Part shown: positions 1-8,772 of the stretch, piece after piece
How the letters are laid out: every line of letters starts with the position of its first letter
Numbering within the stretch: the stretch's first letter is position 1
Assembly: GCF_002939305.1 (NCBI RefSeq)
Contig: NZ_MVDI01000001.1
Coordinates: 620,001 to 684,000, forward strand
DNA length: 64,000 bases
From: Chroococcidiopsis sp. TS-821
GTDB lineage: Bacteria > Cyanobacteriota > Cyanobacteriia > Cyanobacteriales > Chroococcidiopsidaceae
Reading direction: 5' to 3'
The notes under the pieces: generated by a model
Told to the model about the DNA's origin: nothing
Databases searched by the model: none
The model's input: only the letters and a program-made list of their open reading frames with translations
Position numbers and translations under genes: made by a program

Positions 1-16
1 TGAGAGAACGACCCAT
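1..16 (-). CDS. rpsS: 30S ribosomal protein S19, first codons only (partial)
   Basis: Reading the minus strand, an ATG at 16-14 opens a frame coding M-G-R-S-L before the window ends. This is the standard bacterial S19 start, and S19 normally follows L2 in the S10 operon, exactly the position here. S19 binds 16S rRNA in the head of the small subunit. Only five codons are visible, so the call rests on the start peptide and on synteny. Confidence 0.8.
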
Positions 17-53
17 AGCTCAATTTCGGATATTAGATGTGTTCGATGTAGAA

Positions 54-917
54 TTATGATTCTCTGCCACCGCGACCGCGTTTGGAAGACTTACGTCGAC
101 GGCGAACGATCAAAGCATTACTCGCTTTTTTCGGCTTGCGTGTCTTAGCTCCCAATGCTGGTTTACCCCACGGTGTCACAGGACCTGGTCTCCCAATGGG
201 CGCTCTACCCTCTCCACCACCATGCGGATGATCGACGGGGTTCATTACACTACCCCTGACTTTGGGTCGGCGTCCTTTCCAACGATTGTGTCCAGCTTTT
301 CCAGCACTGAGGTTACGCGCCTCAATATTGCCAACTTGCCCAATCGTGGCGTAGCATTCGCGGCGGATCATGCGGACTTCGCCAGAAGGCAGTTTGAGTG
401 TCACGTAGTTACCTTCTTTAGCGACAACCTGCGCGCTAGCACCTGCGGCGCGGACAATTTGCGCACCGCGACCAGGATACAGTTCAACGTTGTGAACGGT
501 TGTTCCTAGAGGAATGCGGCTGAGTGGTAAGGCATTGCCGTCCTCAAAGGGTGCATCGGGTCCAGAAATTACAGTTTGTCCGACTTTTAAGCCGTTGGGT
601 TGGAGAATATACCGCTTTTCGCCGTCTTGGTAATATAGCAGCGCAATGCGCGCGTTACGGTTGGGATCGTACTCGATCGCGGCAACTTTAGCGGGAATAT
701 TGTGTTTGTTCCGTTTAAAGTCGATGATTCGATACAAACGCTTGTGTCCGCCACCGCGACGGCGGCTTGTAATTACTCCGCGATTGTTCCGACCTTTAGC
801 ACGGTGGATTGATACAGTAAGCGATCGCTCTGGCTCAGTCTTGGTAATTTCGCTAAAGTCAGAGACAACGCGTTGGCGCGTACTGGGTGTATATGGTCGA
901 TAAGAGCGTGTACCCAT
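54..917 (-). CDS. rplB: 50S ribosomal protein L2
   Basis: The 287-residue protein is full length for L2, which binds 23S rRNA near the peptidyl transferase centre. The C-terminal third carries the family hallmark [11 protein letters not shown] followed by a basic tail ([23 protein letters not shown]); the N-terminal RNA-binding domain holds the [13 protein letters not shown] stretch. It lies 71 bases after rplW and 37 bases before rpsS in the S10 operon. There is no recognisable Shine-Dalgarno sequence upstream of the ATG (an A/C-rich CAACAACCAAACAACTT stretch instead), so initiation may be coupled or SD-independent. Confidence 0.98.
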   Translation of the reverse strand: MGTRSYRPYTPSTRQRVVSDFSEITKTEPERSLTVSIHRAKGRNNRGVITSRRRGGGHKRLYRIIDFKRNKHNIPAKVAAIEYDPNRNARIALLYYQDGEKRYILQPNGLKVGQTVISGPDAPFEDGNALPLSRIPLGTTVHNVELYPGRGAQIVRAAGASAQVVAKEGNYVTLKLPSGEVRMIRRECYATIGQVGNIEARNLSAGKAGHNRWKGRRPKVRGSVMNPVDHPHGGGEGRAPIGRPGPVTPWGKPALGAKTRKPKKASNALIVRRRRKSSKRGRGGRES

Positions 918-988
918 AAGTTGTTTGGTTGTTGTGTTGACAATTTTGAATTGCGCGTGGCATCAGCTAGCGTCCAACTGACAATTCA

Positions 989-1303
989 CTAAACATCTGG
1001 GAACAGGACTTTTCTAATTTTGTCTTCTTCCCCAGTCGCTACCGTGACAATAGCTTTCTTGTATTGGGGCTTAAAACCAACAAATCGCCCGACCCGACGC
1101 TGCTTGCGCGGCTGCTGTTGGGTATTAACTTGAACAACTTTGACTTCAAATAAGTCCTCGATCGCTGCTTTGATTTGTGGTTTTGTTGCTTTTGGAGTCA
1201 CTTCAAAAGTAAATTTGTTTTCCTCCATCAGCCGCGTCGCCTTTTCGGTGAGTATAGGACGACGTACTAAATCAGGGAGCGATCGCCGATCAATTTTAGG
1301 CAC
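989..1303 (-). CDS. rplW: 50S ribosomal protein L23
   Basis: L23 lines the peptide exit tunnel and docks trigger factor and SRP. The conserved core [20 protein letters not shown] is near the N-terminus. I place the start at a GTG (1303-1301) giving a 104-residue protein beginning [11 protein letters not shown], the usual cyanobacterial length. A perfect AGGAGG lies five bases upstream of this GTG. An in-frame ATG at 1327 would add eight residues (MKKFRRST) but would place this SD inside the gene. With the GTG start the gene overlaps the end of rplD by 8 bases, suggesting translational coupling. Confidence 0.95.
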   Translation of the reverse strand: MPKIDRRSLPDLVRRPILTEKATRLMEENKFTFEVTPKATKPQIKAAIEDLFEVKVVQVNTQQQPRKQRRVGRFVGFKPQYKKAIVTVATGEEDKIRKVLFPDV

Positions 1304-1928
1304 CGTAGACCTCCTGAATTTTTTCAATAGCAGCTACTGTTGTCACGATCCGGTCAGCGTTTAACAAGTCGTAGACATTTAACTGATCTGCGGTGATTAG
1401 CTTAATTTGTGCAACGTTTCGGGCTGATAAATAAATTGTTTCTACCATTTCTGGTAGAATCAACAGTACCTTGGTATCTGTATCAATTCCCCAGCGCGCG
1501 ATCGCCGCAATTAAATCTTTTGTCTTGGGTCGGGCTAACTCACTCGCGAAGTCTTCCACAACGACTATATCTTCAGCGCGACTTACTAAAGCGGTGCGTA
1601 AAGCAAGCCGTCGCTCTTTGCGATTCATTTTAATTTCATAGTCTCTGGGCTTTGGTCCAAAGATGACACCACCGCCACGCCATAATGGCGAACGAATCGA
1701 ACCAGCCCGCGCGCGACCTGTTCCTTTTTGTCGCCAAGGTTTGCGACCCCCACCACGGACTTCTGCACGAGTTTTAGTACTTGCCGTGCCTTGTCTCGCA
1801 TTCGTTGTTTGCCGTACTAATGCACGGTGGACTATGTGCGAGGCACTTTTTTCATTGGCAACTTGCAAATCGAGTGCTGCTTGCCCTACCTCTTCTCCCT
1901 GCCAGTTTTTTACTACACACTCTACCAT
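1296..1928 (-). CDS. rplD: 50S ribosomal protein L4
   Basis: The 210-residue protein has the L4 signature region [19 protein letters not shown] followed by [13 protein letters not shown], the extended loop that reaches into the exit tunnel. In many bacteria L4 also represses its own operon; nothing in this leader resembles the enterobacterial S10 leader, so I do not claim that here. The gene follows rplC by 91 bases and overlaps rplW by 8. The ATG is preceded by a purine-rich AAGAAGAA. Confidence 0.98.
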   Translation of the reverse strand: MVECVVKNWQGEEVGQAALDLQVANEKSASHIVHRALVRQTTNARQGTASTKTRAEVRGGGRKPWRQKGTGRARAGSIRSPLWRGGGVIFGPKPRDYEIKMNRKERRLALRTALVSRAEDIVVVEDFASELARPKTKDLIAAIARWGIDTDTKVLLILPEMVETIYLSARNVAQIKLITADQLNVYDLLNADRIVTTVAAIEKIQEVYGA

Positions 1929-2019
1929 TTCTTCTTTACCCCTTCTTTGTAGTCGCTTGGTGTATAGAGTAAACTACGCGTTTACCTCGAACACCTGTAG
2001 TGGCAATTCATTTGTCGCC

Positions 2020-2658
2020 CTACTTTTGACTACCTCGCTTAGCTGGCACAATATTCAATAAAGCACCAGGTTTTCCTGGAACTGCTCCTTTGATTAGCAA
2101 CAAGTTGCGTTCGGAGTCTACTTTGACAATTGTGAGGTGAGGAATCGTGACGCGTTTTCCACCTAGGCGACCTGCCATCCTTTTGCCTGGATAAACACGC
2201 CCTGGTGTCGTACCTGCACCGATTGAACCAGGTAATCGATGGTTTTTAGAACCATGTGACATTGGACCGCGACCGAAGTTGTGCCGCCTTTGATAACCTG
2301 CAAAACCGCGACCGATGCTTGTGCCAATGACATCAACGATTTGTCCGGCAGTAAAGATATCTGCCTTGATTTCTTGACCTAAATTGTATTCGCTCGGATT
2401 ATCTAAGTGATACTCGCGCAGATGGCGCAAAGCTGGAGCCGAAGATTTGGCAAGATGACCTAATAAAGGTTTGTTAAGCGCTTTCGGCTTAACTTCTTTG
2501 TAGCCGACTTGGATGGCAGCGTAACCATCTGTTTGTTTGGTTTTGATTTGCGTAACTGTGCATGGACCGGCTTGAACTACAGTTACAGGAATTGCTTTTC
2601 CTGCCTCGTCAAACACTTGGGTCATGCCCAGCTTGGTGCCGAGGATACCTACAGCCAC
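2020..2658 (-). CDS. rplC: 50S ribosomal protein L3
   Basis: First gene of the S10 operon here; L3 helps nucleate 50S assembly. The 212-residue protein starts [18 protein letters not shown] and carries [14 protein letters not shown]-type residues ([14 protein letters not shown]) near residue 150, the loop that approaches the peptidyl transferase centre. The start codon is GTG (2658-2656), with AAGGAGAAA upstream at a slightly long spacing. rpsJ (S10) is not next to it; the upstream side is an 871-base spacer followed by divergent ndhN, an arrangement I associate with cyanobacteria. Confidence 0.98.
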   Translation of the reverse strand: MAVGILGTKLGMTQVFDEAGKAIPVTVVQAGPCTVTQIKTKQTDGYAAIQVGYKEVKPKALNKPLLGHLAKSSAPALRHLREYHLDNPSEYNLGQEIKADIFTAGQIVDVIGTSIGRGFAGYQRRHNFGRGPMSHGSKNHRLPGSIGAGTTPGRVYPGKRMAGRLGGKRVTIPHLTIVKVDSERNLLLIKGAVPGKPGALLNIVPAKRGSQK

Positions 2659-3529
2659 AGTAACTGGTTTCTCCTTTTTTCAAGGTTGAATTAGCACCGG
2701 ATATCGCTGATTCGCTGTAACCGGTTTGACATGAACTCACTTACCCAATAGCTTGGGCAAATCAGCCATTTTTAGTTTTGAGCCTACGCGTGGAAAGACA
2801 CTTTAGGTTTATCGCGATATTGCTATTGCAGTTAACTATCTCACCTAGACTTAAACAGCAAGCCGTTTAGTATCTATGTTGGTGAGTTAACGAGCTTTAG
2901 ACCATAGTGCTGGTATTAATTACATTGCTGTCTACTTTTGCTATATTACTCGCTCGTTGAACTAACGTTCGTCGCACAAATGCTTGGAACTATCCAAACA
3001 CTTAGCGCATTGAGCCTTACACAGCCTTTGTTGTAGGTGTTAAGCAATTGATATTGCTTGTTGACCTAATTTCCCAATCAAGATTATAGTCTGAGAGCTT
3101 AATGCTATAAGCTACTATAGCAACGCCTGCTAAACCTATTGATTTACGTTTGCTACCACGTAGTTTGCGTTGTCAATAACCTAGCATCAAGGCTATTGCT
3201 GACTCAAACTAAAGGCATTTTGGTCACAATCTAACACTATAAACTATTTATTTGTTTTTGTCTACTGCTTGCCCGAGTTTTTCGGATGGAATGTGACGAG
3301 CTAAGTATTGGTGATAGCATCATTAGACTTTCCGATGAAAAAGATTACGTATTTCTATTGATAAGCGCAAAAAACTTTAAACAATGAGAAGTGACAAGCC
3401 TTCAAGAAGAACACGAGATACCAAGCATGGCACGATATAAGCGATACTTAAAATCAGAAATGCCCCGCGCAGGTAATCGCACATAGATTGCAGTACCTCA
3501 AATGTTGAGTAAGTGAGAATCACAAACTT
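2659..3529. other. 871-base spacer between divergent rplC and ndhN
   Basis: No protein-sized gene is supported here. It must hold the promoters for the ribosomal operon (leftward) and ndhN (rightward). In the rplC leader a short hairpin CCCAA-GCTA-TTGGG (about 2748-2761) lies inside a ten-codon minus-strand frame, 2769-2737 (M-A-D-L-P-K-L-L-G-K), without a Shine-Dalgarno. A 19-codon plus-strand frame at 3427-3486 is rich in basic residues but also lacks a ribosome-binding site. I do not call either as a gene. Confidence 0.6.
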
Positions 3530-4018
3530 ATGGCACTCATTGTTATCGGTAATAAATTTATTAAAGACCTAGAAAAGGTTGGCGCCCTTGGCGTTTACGT
3601 ACCTCCTGAGGGAGGTTTTGAAGGTCGCTATCAACGCCGACTACGAGCAGCAGGATATACTACATTGCATATTACGGCGCGGTCTTTGGGCGATGTTTCT
3701 GCATATTTAACCAAAGTTCATGGAGTTCGACCGCCACATCTTGGTAAGAAAAGTGTTGGTAAAGGTGCTGCAGTAGGAAATGTTTACTATGCTCCACCGA
3801 TTGTGACTTACCATTTACAACAACTACCTCCTAAGTCAAAAGGGTTAGTGTTGTGGATGATCGAGGGACATCTACTTTCTAATCAGGAAGTTGAGTACTT
3901 AGCGAAATTACCAAGCCTAGAGCCACGGGTAAAAATCGTCCTCGAACGGGGAGGCGATCGCTATTTCCGCTGGACACCCTTAAAAGATACATTACCAACG
4001 AGCTATCAAAGTGCTTAG
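3530..4018 (+). CDS. ndhN: NAD(P)H-quinone oxidoreductase subunit N
   Basis: NdhN is one of the oxygenic-photosynthesis-specific subunits of the cyanobacterial NDH-1 complex on the thylakoid membrane, which serves cyclic electron flow, respiration and CO2 uptake. The 162-residue protein starts MALIVIGNKFIKDLEKVGALG and contains the family stretches PPEGGFEGRYQRRLRAAGY and VGNVYYAPPIVTYHLQ, at the usual length. It is a soluble peripheral subunit with no membrane segment. It stands alone, divergent from rplC, and ends against a convergent NACHT gene. Confidence 0.95.
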   Translation: MALIVIGNKFIKDLEKVGALGVYVPPEGGFEGRYQRRLRAAGYTTLHITARSLGDVSAYLTKVHGVRPPHLGKKSVGKGAAVGNVYYAPPIVTYHLQQLPPKSKGLVLWMIEGHLLSNQEVEYLAKLPSLEPRVKIVLERGGDRYFRWTPLKDTLPTSYQSA

Positions 4019-4064
4019 TTGGTGTTCAATTGAGGCGATCGCACTTTTGAACTTCTTGAGCAAA

Positions 4065-4087
4065 GGTAAGAAAGTTGTTTTCTTACC
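4065..4087. terminator. hairpin between convergent ndhN and the NACHT gene
   Basis: A perfect 9-bp inverted repeat (GGTAAGAAA at 4065-4073, TTTCTTACC at 4079-4087) with a five-base loop sits between the two converging stop codons. T-runs are short on both sides, so it may act as a weak bidirectional terminator or as an mRNA 3-prime end stabiliser. Confidence 0.55.
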
Positions 4088-4094
4088 TCAGATA

Positions 4095-6383
4095 TTATAT
4101 TGCTACCTGAAATAGCTTTGATGATAGTAATAGAGAATTTTCTATTTCTTGTCGGACTTCGGAAGACACTTGACATTTAGATTTGAGACAGTTGAGCAGT
4201 AGCGTGTTGGCGTAATAGTATTGCTTGAATAAATTTTGCTGGTAAGTACTAAAATGCCAATGATGCGCAAAATTACGATGCACAATCACTGCATTCTGGA
4301 GAATTTTAACTTCGTCCTGACCAAATAATCTCCACCACTCAATAAATCTGTTTTCATCATTTTGAGTGCATTGTATAGCGCGCTGTTTAAGCATTGTCAA
4401 CACTTGTTTTAACTCAGGAGCAATGCTATCTGCACGCATGATTGCGCGGTCGAGAACGCGATGATAAATTAAATGAGGCTTAGTAGTTCCCAAGACGTTA
4501 TTAATTGTCAGCACGCGGTCAAGGGCAAGATCGAGACATAATTGCTCATCAAGGTAACGCGCAAATTCAGAATGACAAGCTTTAGCTAACTCTAACCTTC
4601 CTGCTGTGGTATTACAAGCCCGTGCCAGTTCTAAATCCAAGTAAAATGCTCTAATGATTACTGAGGGACAAGAACCTCTCATGTTTTGGGCTTTCGTGTT
4701 TAGCCAGTTGAGAAAGTGAATTAATTGAGGCTCATTAACCAACAAGTCATCAATATGTTTTTTGGCTAGCAGTAATAAGTAATCTGCTTGTGAAAGCATT
4801 CCTGCACACAGTATAAACACTTCGCGCCAGCGTTTATCGGTAATACGGCTGACAAGTTGTGTTAAAGCTATCTTTGAAGCCTGAGTTTCAATATTGAGAA
4901 CGATGTTTTTTGCCGCAAGATATTCCTGAAAGGTAATATGTGAGAAAGAGTAAATTCCTCTAGCACGTTCTACAAGTAAACCATGTTGTGCTTCGATTGC
5001 TTTGAGCAAAGCTTCGGGATCGAGCCGTAATTGCCAATCAAGACTTACATCAGATAGGCTAGTAATATAATTGGTAATATGTTGCTCTAAATCTTGCTGT
5101 TTGAAGAAGTATTCTCCACGCTCAAAGGTATTGCGGGCGATATAACCTAATAAATCGTGTTTTCGCTGCACGGATAGATATTCATAAAGTTCGTCACGCT
5201 CAACATGGCGTTTGGCATCCCATTTTTTAAGTAAAATATTTAGTGCTTCTTGATATAAGTTGGCACGATTTGCTGGAAAATCTCTAGCTTCTGCAAAGAC
5301 TAAACAGAGTAGAGTCAATAATAATGGATTTGTTGCGAGTTCTCTGAGACGGGAATTTTGGTGGAGTTTGAGAAGAAATTGATGGCTCTTAACTTGAGTA
5401 TCTGCAAACCATTTATGTACAAACTCAGTAATTTGGGATTGGTCAAAATCGGCAAGTTCTACTTCAGTAAATTGTTCTAAATTATAGTCTAGCGACGCTA
5501 TACGACAAGTAATAATAAACTGATTACTATGATACTTAGTACTAAATTGATTGATCTGCTGTAGCACGCGATGAACTTCTTTTTGTCGTACTTCATCGAG
5601 ACCATCGAGTAGAATTAATGCTTTGCCTTGGTTCAATATTTGAGAAGTCAAAATAGCATCGACATTATAATTAGCTAGTTCTTGATTAATATACGTAGAT
5701 AAACTTGATGTATGGGAGCTTGCTGCAAAATTCTTCAGACTAATAAAAATAGGAATCTGGTAGCGTAACTTTCCAAAAGCACATTCTGTAGCAAGATGCT
5801 TCAAAAAAGTTGTTTTACCTGAACCTGGTTTTCCTAAAATAATTAACTTAGAATAATTTTGAACAGCTTGTAATCCAGATAATTTTTGTTTATTAGCATT
5901 GCATAAATCTAGATCGTTACTATCTGATAGCTGATATGGTTGTAGTTCCTCAATTTCTAGCCAACGACGACTACTAATGCTTTTTAGAACGTTCATGTTA
6001 GTATAAAGCTCTTGTAGTGGTCTTGGATAGGACATATCTAAAGTCCTAATTCTGCCGTACTTGTGTTGAATGTCAGCTTGGATTTGCTTCCATATTTGAC
6101 TAGCCTCATTTAACTCAGACCTCAGCGTTTCTTGATTAGTTTTGACTGAGTAAGTATCTGGTAAATCTGCTATCTCTTGCCACGATAACCCAAGTTTTTC
6201 GCAAATTTTATGAAAATTTTCTCTATCGATTGGCTTACCAGCGAAAAAGTTTTGTACTGTAGCGCGTGAAACTTCTATCTCTACTGCTAATTCAATCTTT
6301 GTAGCAAATTTCAATATTGCTTTATTAGCTACTTTTATTCCTTCTGGTGTAGCTTTTAATGACCGACTTGATCGCCTTTTCAT
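4095..6383 (-). CDS. HTH-NACHT NTPase (STAND family)
   Basis: A 762-residue signal-transduction ATPase of the NACHT type. Residues about 10-75 form a helix-turn-helix-like domain (VEIEVSRATVQNFFAGKPID). The NACHT core starts near 178 with Walker A GKPGSGKTT at 184-192 and Walker B LLDGLDEV at 258-265, followed by ITCR and the NPLLLTLLC segment typical of the family. The last 250 residues are helical and rich in Leu, Cys and His, like the C-terminal extensions of cyanobacterial NACHT proteins. Bacterial NACHT proteins include phage-defence factors; here that role is inference, since no effector or defence partner flanks the gene. The gene stands alone behind an AT-rich 504-base upstream region. 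Confidence 0.85.
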   Translation of the reverse strand: MKRRSSRSLKATPEGIKVANKAILKFATKIELAVEIEVSRATVQNFFAGKPIDRENFHKICEKLGLSWQEIADLPDTYSVKTNQETLRSELNEASQIWKQIQADIQHKYGRIRTLDMSYPRPLQELYTNMNVLKSISSRRWLEIEELQPYQLSDSNDLDLCNANKQKLSGLQAVQNYSKLIILGKPGSGKTTFLKHLATECAFGKLRYQIPIFISLKNFAASSHTSSLSTYINQELANYNVDAILTSQILNQGKALILLDGLDEVRQKEVHRVLQQINQFSTKYHSNQFIITCRIASLDYNLEQFTEVELADFDQSQITEFVHKWFADTQVKSHQFLLKLHQNSRLRELATNPLLLTLLCLVFAEARDFPANRANLYQEALNILLKKWDAKRHVERDELYEYLSVQRKHDLLGYIARNTFERGEYFFKQQDLEQHITNYITSLSDVSLDWQLRLDPEALLKAIEAQHGLLVERARGIYSFSHITFQEYLAAKNIVLNIETQASKIALTQLVSRITDKRWREVFILCAGMLSQADYLLLLAKKHIDDLLVNEPQLIHFLNWLNTKAQNMRGSCPSVIIRAFYLDLELARACNTTAGRLELAKACHSEFARYLDEQLCLDLALDRVLTINNVLGTTKPHLIYHRVLDRAIMRADSIAPELKQVLTMLKQRAIQCTQNDENRFIEWWRLFGQDEVKILQNAVIVHRNFAHHWHFSTYQQNLFKQYYYANTLLLNCLKSKCQVSSEVRQEIENSLLLSSKLFQVAI

Positions 6384-6887
6384 ATAGTATTAAAATTCTT
6401 CGCAAAATCATATGAGTTTTGAGTTTATTACTTAGAAAAATAGTTTTTTAAACTATTTAAAATGTCTATTTCTTTGTCTGCAACATACTGTTAATGACTA
6501 CAAACATACAAAATTAGGTAGAAATAACACTATAAGCTAAAATCCTTGTTGTAATACGTAATTGAATAAATATTTAATTTTTCCTCAGCTTATCTACACA
6601 AACTCTATTGTAGATTGCTTTTATTATCTATCTACTATCGTAGGACATAACTCAACTTAGTGTGGCTTCACCTATTTTGTTGAATATAAGTACAATAAAT
6701 GTGTAGATATTTATACTAGTAATAAAAATACTTACCAAATATTAGGCGTGTATTCGGTTTGATAGCTATGCAATAATGTATAGGATTAAACATTAGTAAG
6801 ACGATCGCACAACCAGTCAAATTTTTGTAAGAATACAGACAAGCATTCGTGCTTTGTTGTTATTTCTCTGTACTCTAAAAACGTCTT
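6384..6887. other. AT-rich spacer upstream of the NACHT gene
   Basis: This 504-base stretch is markedly richer in A and T than its neighbours and holds no convincing reading frame. It should contain the NACHT promoter (leftward) and that of the next gene (rightward). I see no recognisable operator, repeat family or mobile-element end in it. Confidence 0.5.
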
Positions 6888-7391
6888 ATGCCACCCAAAA
6901 TTACAGATCCAGTAGTTTGGCAACAAGCTGAATTATTAATGCAACCCGCGTTTATTAGGGTTATCGATCATATAGGTAAGCGACTTGAAGGATCTGACTG
7001 GCGGGGAACGTATGAAGACGTAATGAGGTGGCCTGAGGGAACAACAGACGAAACGAAGGGAACTGTAGCACAACTAGTACAACGTCTAGAAACAGCGTCT
7101 CCAAGTCAAGTTGTCGAGATCGAGCAGGCTCTCATTCATTTACCAACACCACAGCCAGAGTACCACTTATGTTTGCAGCATCAAGGTGTACCGGAGGTAA
7201 AAGTGAATTTGTGGGAACTGTGCTATCAAATTTGCTTTCGCGACTACGAGCCGACGCGAACAGCATCACCTTATGATGTCAACATTGATACTAGCTTAAT
7301 TGACGAAACGGGAGATATTGACTGGCAGCGTTTGGATCTCAAAGCTGAACAATTAGTTGAGCAGATATTTGCTAACTTACCAGATGTGTAA
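6888..7391 (+). CDS. conserved hypothetical protein, 167 residues
   Basis: I do not recognise a named family. The protein is soluble, acidic, rich in Trp and Gln, with no signal peptide or membrane segment. It begins MPPKITDPVVWQQAELLMQP and contains WRGTYEDVMRWPEG near residue 50 and a Glu/Leu-rich C-terminus (LKAEQLVEQIF). Codon use and base composition match the neighbouring housekeeping genes, which supports a real gene. It ends 34 bases before the ygfZ-like gene on the same strand, so the two are probably cotranscribed. There is no clear Shine-Dalgarno sequence before the ATG. Confidence 0.75.
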   Translation: MPPKITDPVVWQQAELLMQPAFIRVIDHIGKRLEGSDWRGTYEDVMRWPEGTTDETKGTVAQLVQRLETASPSQVVEIEQALIHLPTPQPEYHLCLQHQGVPEVKVNLWELCYQICFRDYEPTRTASPYDVNIDTSLIDETGDIDWQRLDLKAEQLVEQIFANLPDV

Positions 7392-7425
7392 ATAAGCTAG
7401 TGGCATTGGTAGAAAGGTTAATCTC

Positions 7426-8451
7426 ATGCAGCTACTGGGAAATATGCAAGCAAATACAGAAGCAAGTTTTAGTAATGATGCGGCTGCGCTTCAAGCATCT
7501 CAACAGAAAGTTGTTTTGTACGATCGCTCGCACTGGGGAAGAATCGAAGTCAGTGACAGCGATCGCCTGCGGTTTTTGCACAACCAAAGTACGAATGATT
7601 TTACGCAACTTAAACCAGGACAGGGCTGCGACACTGTCTTTGTGACTTCTACTGCTCGCACAATTGATTTAGCCACAGCCTACGTGACTGAAGATGCTGT
7701 TGTCTTACTCGTTTCACCGAATCGCCGCGAGTTTCTTATGGAATGGCTAGATCGTTATATCTTTTTTGCCGACCAAGTCCAGCTAAAAGATGTGACATCT
7801 GAAACAGCAGCATTTAGTTTAATTGGAGCAGGAAGCGATGCCGTTTTACAGCAATTAGGAGCAGATACGGTTATCAATCAACCTTACGGACATCACACAG
7901 TAGTCCAGTTAGCAGGAAGCGAGGTACGAATTGCGGTTGGTAGCGGTTTGGCATTACCAGGATATACGCTAATTGTTCCTGTTGCTGCTGCCGCAACGGT
8001 GTGGAATAGTATTAGGCAAGTTGGAGTGGAATCTATAGGCGATCGCACGTGGGAACAGCTACGGATTCTCCAAGGGCGCCCTGTACCAGATTGCGAGCTA
8101 ACGGACGATTATAATCCTTTAGAAGCGGGTTTGTGGAAAGCAATTTCTTTTAACAAGGGATGCTACATTGGGCAAGAAACGATCGCCCGCTTAAATACAT
8201 ATCAAGGCGTGAAGCAACGACTTTGGGGTATCCGTCTCGAATCCTTGGTTGAGCCTGGAAGTGCGATCGCGGTTGCAGATGAAAAAGTTGGTAAACTCAC
8301 AAGCTGTATAAAAACTGAGCAAGGTTATTTTGGGCTAGGCTACATCCGTACTAAAGCTGGTGGAGTTGGCTTAAAGGTCAAAGTGGGAGAAAGTGAGGGA
8401 GAAGTAATTGATGTTCCCTTTCTTACCCACGAATACTATCGAGGCGAATAA
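7426..8451 (+). CDS. ygfZ: YgfZ/GcvT-type folate-binding protein
   Basis: A 341-residue member of the YgfZ branch of the GcvT-like folate-binding proteins. The diagnostic motif KGCYIGQE is present at about residue 244, in FNKGCYIGQETIARL; its Cys is essential in E. coli YgfZ, which helps maintain certain iron-sulfur enzymes. The N-terminal DRSHWGRIEVSDSDRLRFLHNQSTND stretch is also family-typical. The start at 7426 has AAAGG eight bases upstream; a second ATG lies at 7444. The stop overlaps by 16 bases the end of a convergent gene for a small 2Fe-2S protein, a fitting neighbour for an Fe-S maintenance factor, though the link is inference. Confidence 0.9.
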   Translation: MQLLGNMQANTEASFSNDAAALQASQQKVVLYDRSHWGRIEVSDSDRLRFLHNQSTNDFTQLKPGQGCDTVFVTSTARTIDLATAYVTEDAVVLLVSPNRREFLMEWLDRYIFFADQVQLKDVTSETAAFSLIGAGSDAVLQQLGADTVINQPYGHHTVVQLAGSEVRIAVGSGLALPGYTLIVPVAAAATVWNSIRQVGVESIGDRTWEQLRILQGRPVPDCELTDDYNPLEAGLWKAISFNKGCYIGQETIARLNTYQGVKQRLWGIRLESLVEPGSAIAVADEKVGKLTSCIKTEQGYFGLGYIRTKAGGVGLKVKVGESEGEVIDVPFLTHEYYRGE

Positions 8452-8735
8452 AGCATTTTTGCTACCGGACATCCACCGCGAAGGTGCCTTTCTACTACCG
8501 CTGGAACTTCAGCAGGCTGAACGCGACTGTACCAAATTTGTTCGGGTAATACGAGTACCATTGGTCCGTTACCGCATTGCCCCAAACAGTTACTACTTAC
8601 GATTGTAATTCCAGGTGTTGGATGTGATTGAAACGCAGCAAGGACTCTTGCCGCGCCTTGTTTGCGACAAGTACGATTTTGACATACCATAACGCATCTT
8701 GAAGACGGTGACTGATCGAGCAATGTATCTGACAT
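8436..8735 (-). CDS. thioredoxin-like [2Fe-2S] ferredoxin-domain protein
   Basis: A 99-residue soluble protein with the four-cysteine pattern of thioredoxin-fold 2Fe-2S ferredoxins: CQNRTC around residue 20 (C-x4-C) and CLGQCGNGP around residue 50 (C-x3-C-G). This is the fold of NuoE/HoxE C-terminal domains and of small stand-alone ferredoxins in cyanobacteria. An extra Cys lies near the C-terminus (RGGCPVAKM). Its 3-prime end overlaps convergent ygfZ by 16 bases. Redox partner unknown. Confidence 0.85.
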   Translation of the reverse strand: MSDTLLDQSPSSRCVMVCQNRTCRKQGAARVLAAFQSHPTPGITIVSSNCLGQCGNGPMVLVLPEQIWYSRVQPAEVPAVVERHLRGGCPVAKMLYSPR

Positions 8736-8772
8736 TAGTAGTACTTAAGCGCTTTCACCAAGTGAGATAGTA

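Noticed and set aside
3427-3486. 19-codon basic frame upstream of ndhN
   Set aside because: Too short and no Shine-Dalgarno; not enough evidence.
8436-8451. Overlap of ygfZ and the 2Fe-2S gene as a sign of wrong gene calls
   Set aside because: Both proteins show strong family motifs up to near their ends; a 16-base tail-to-tail overlap is normal.
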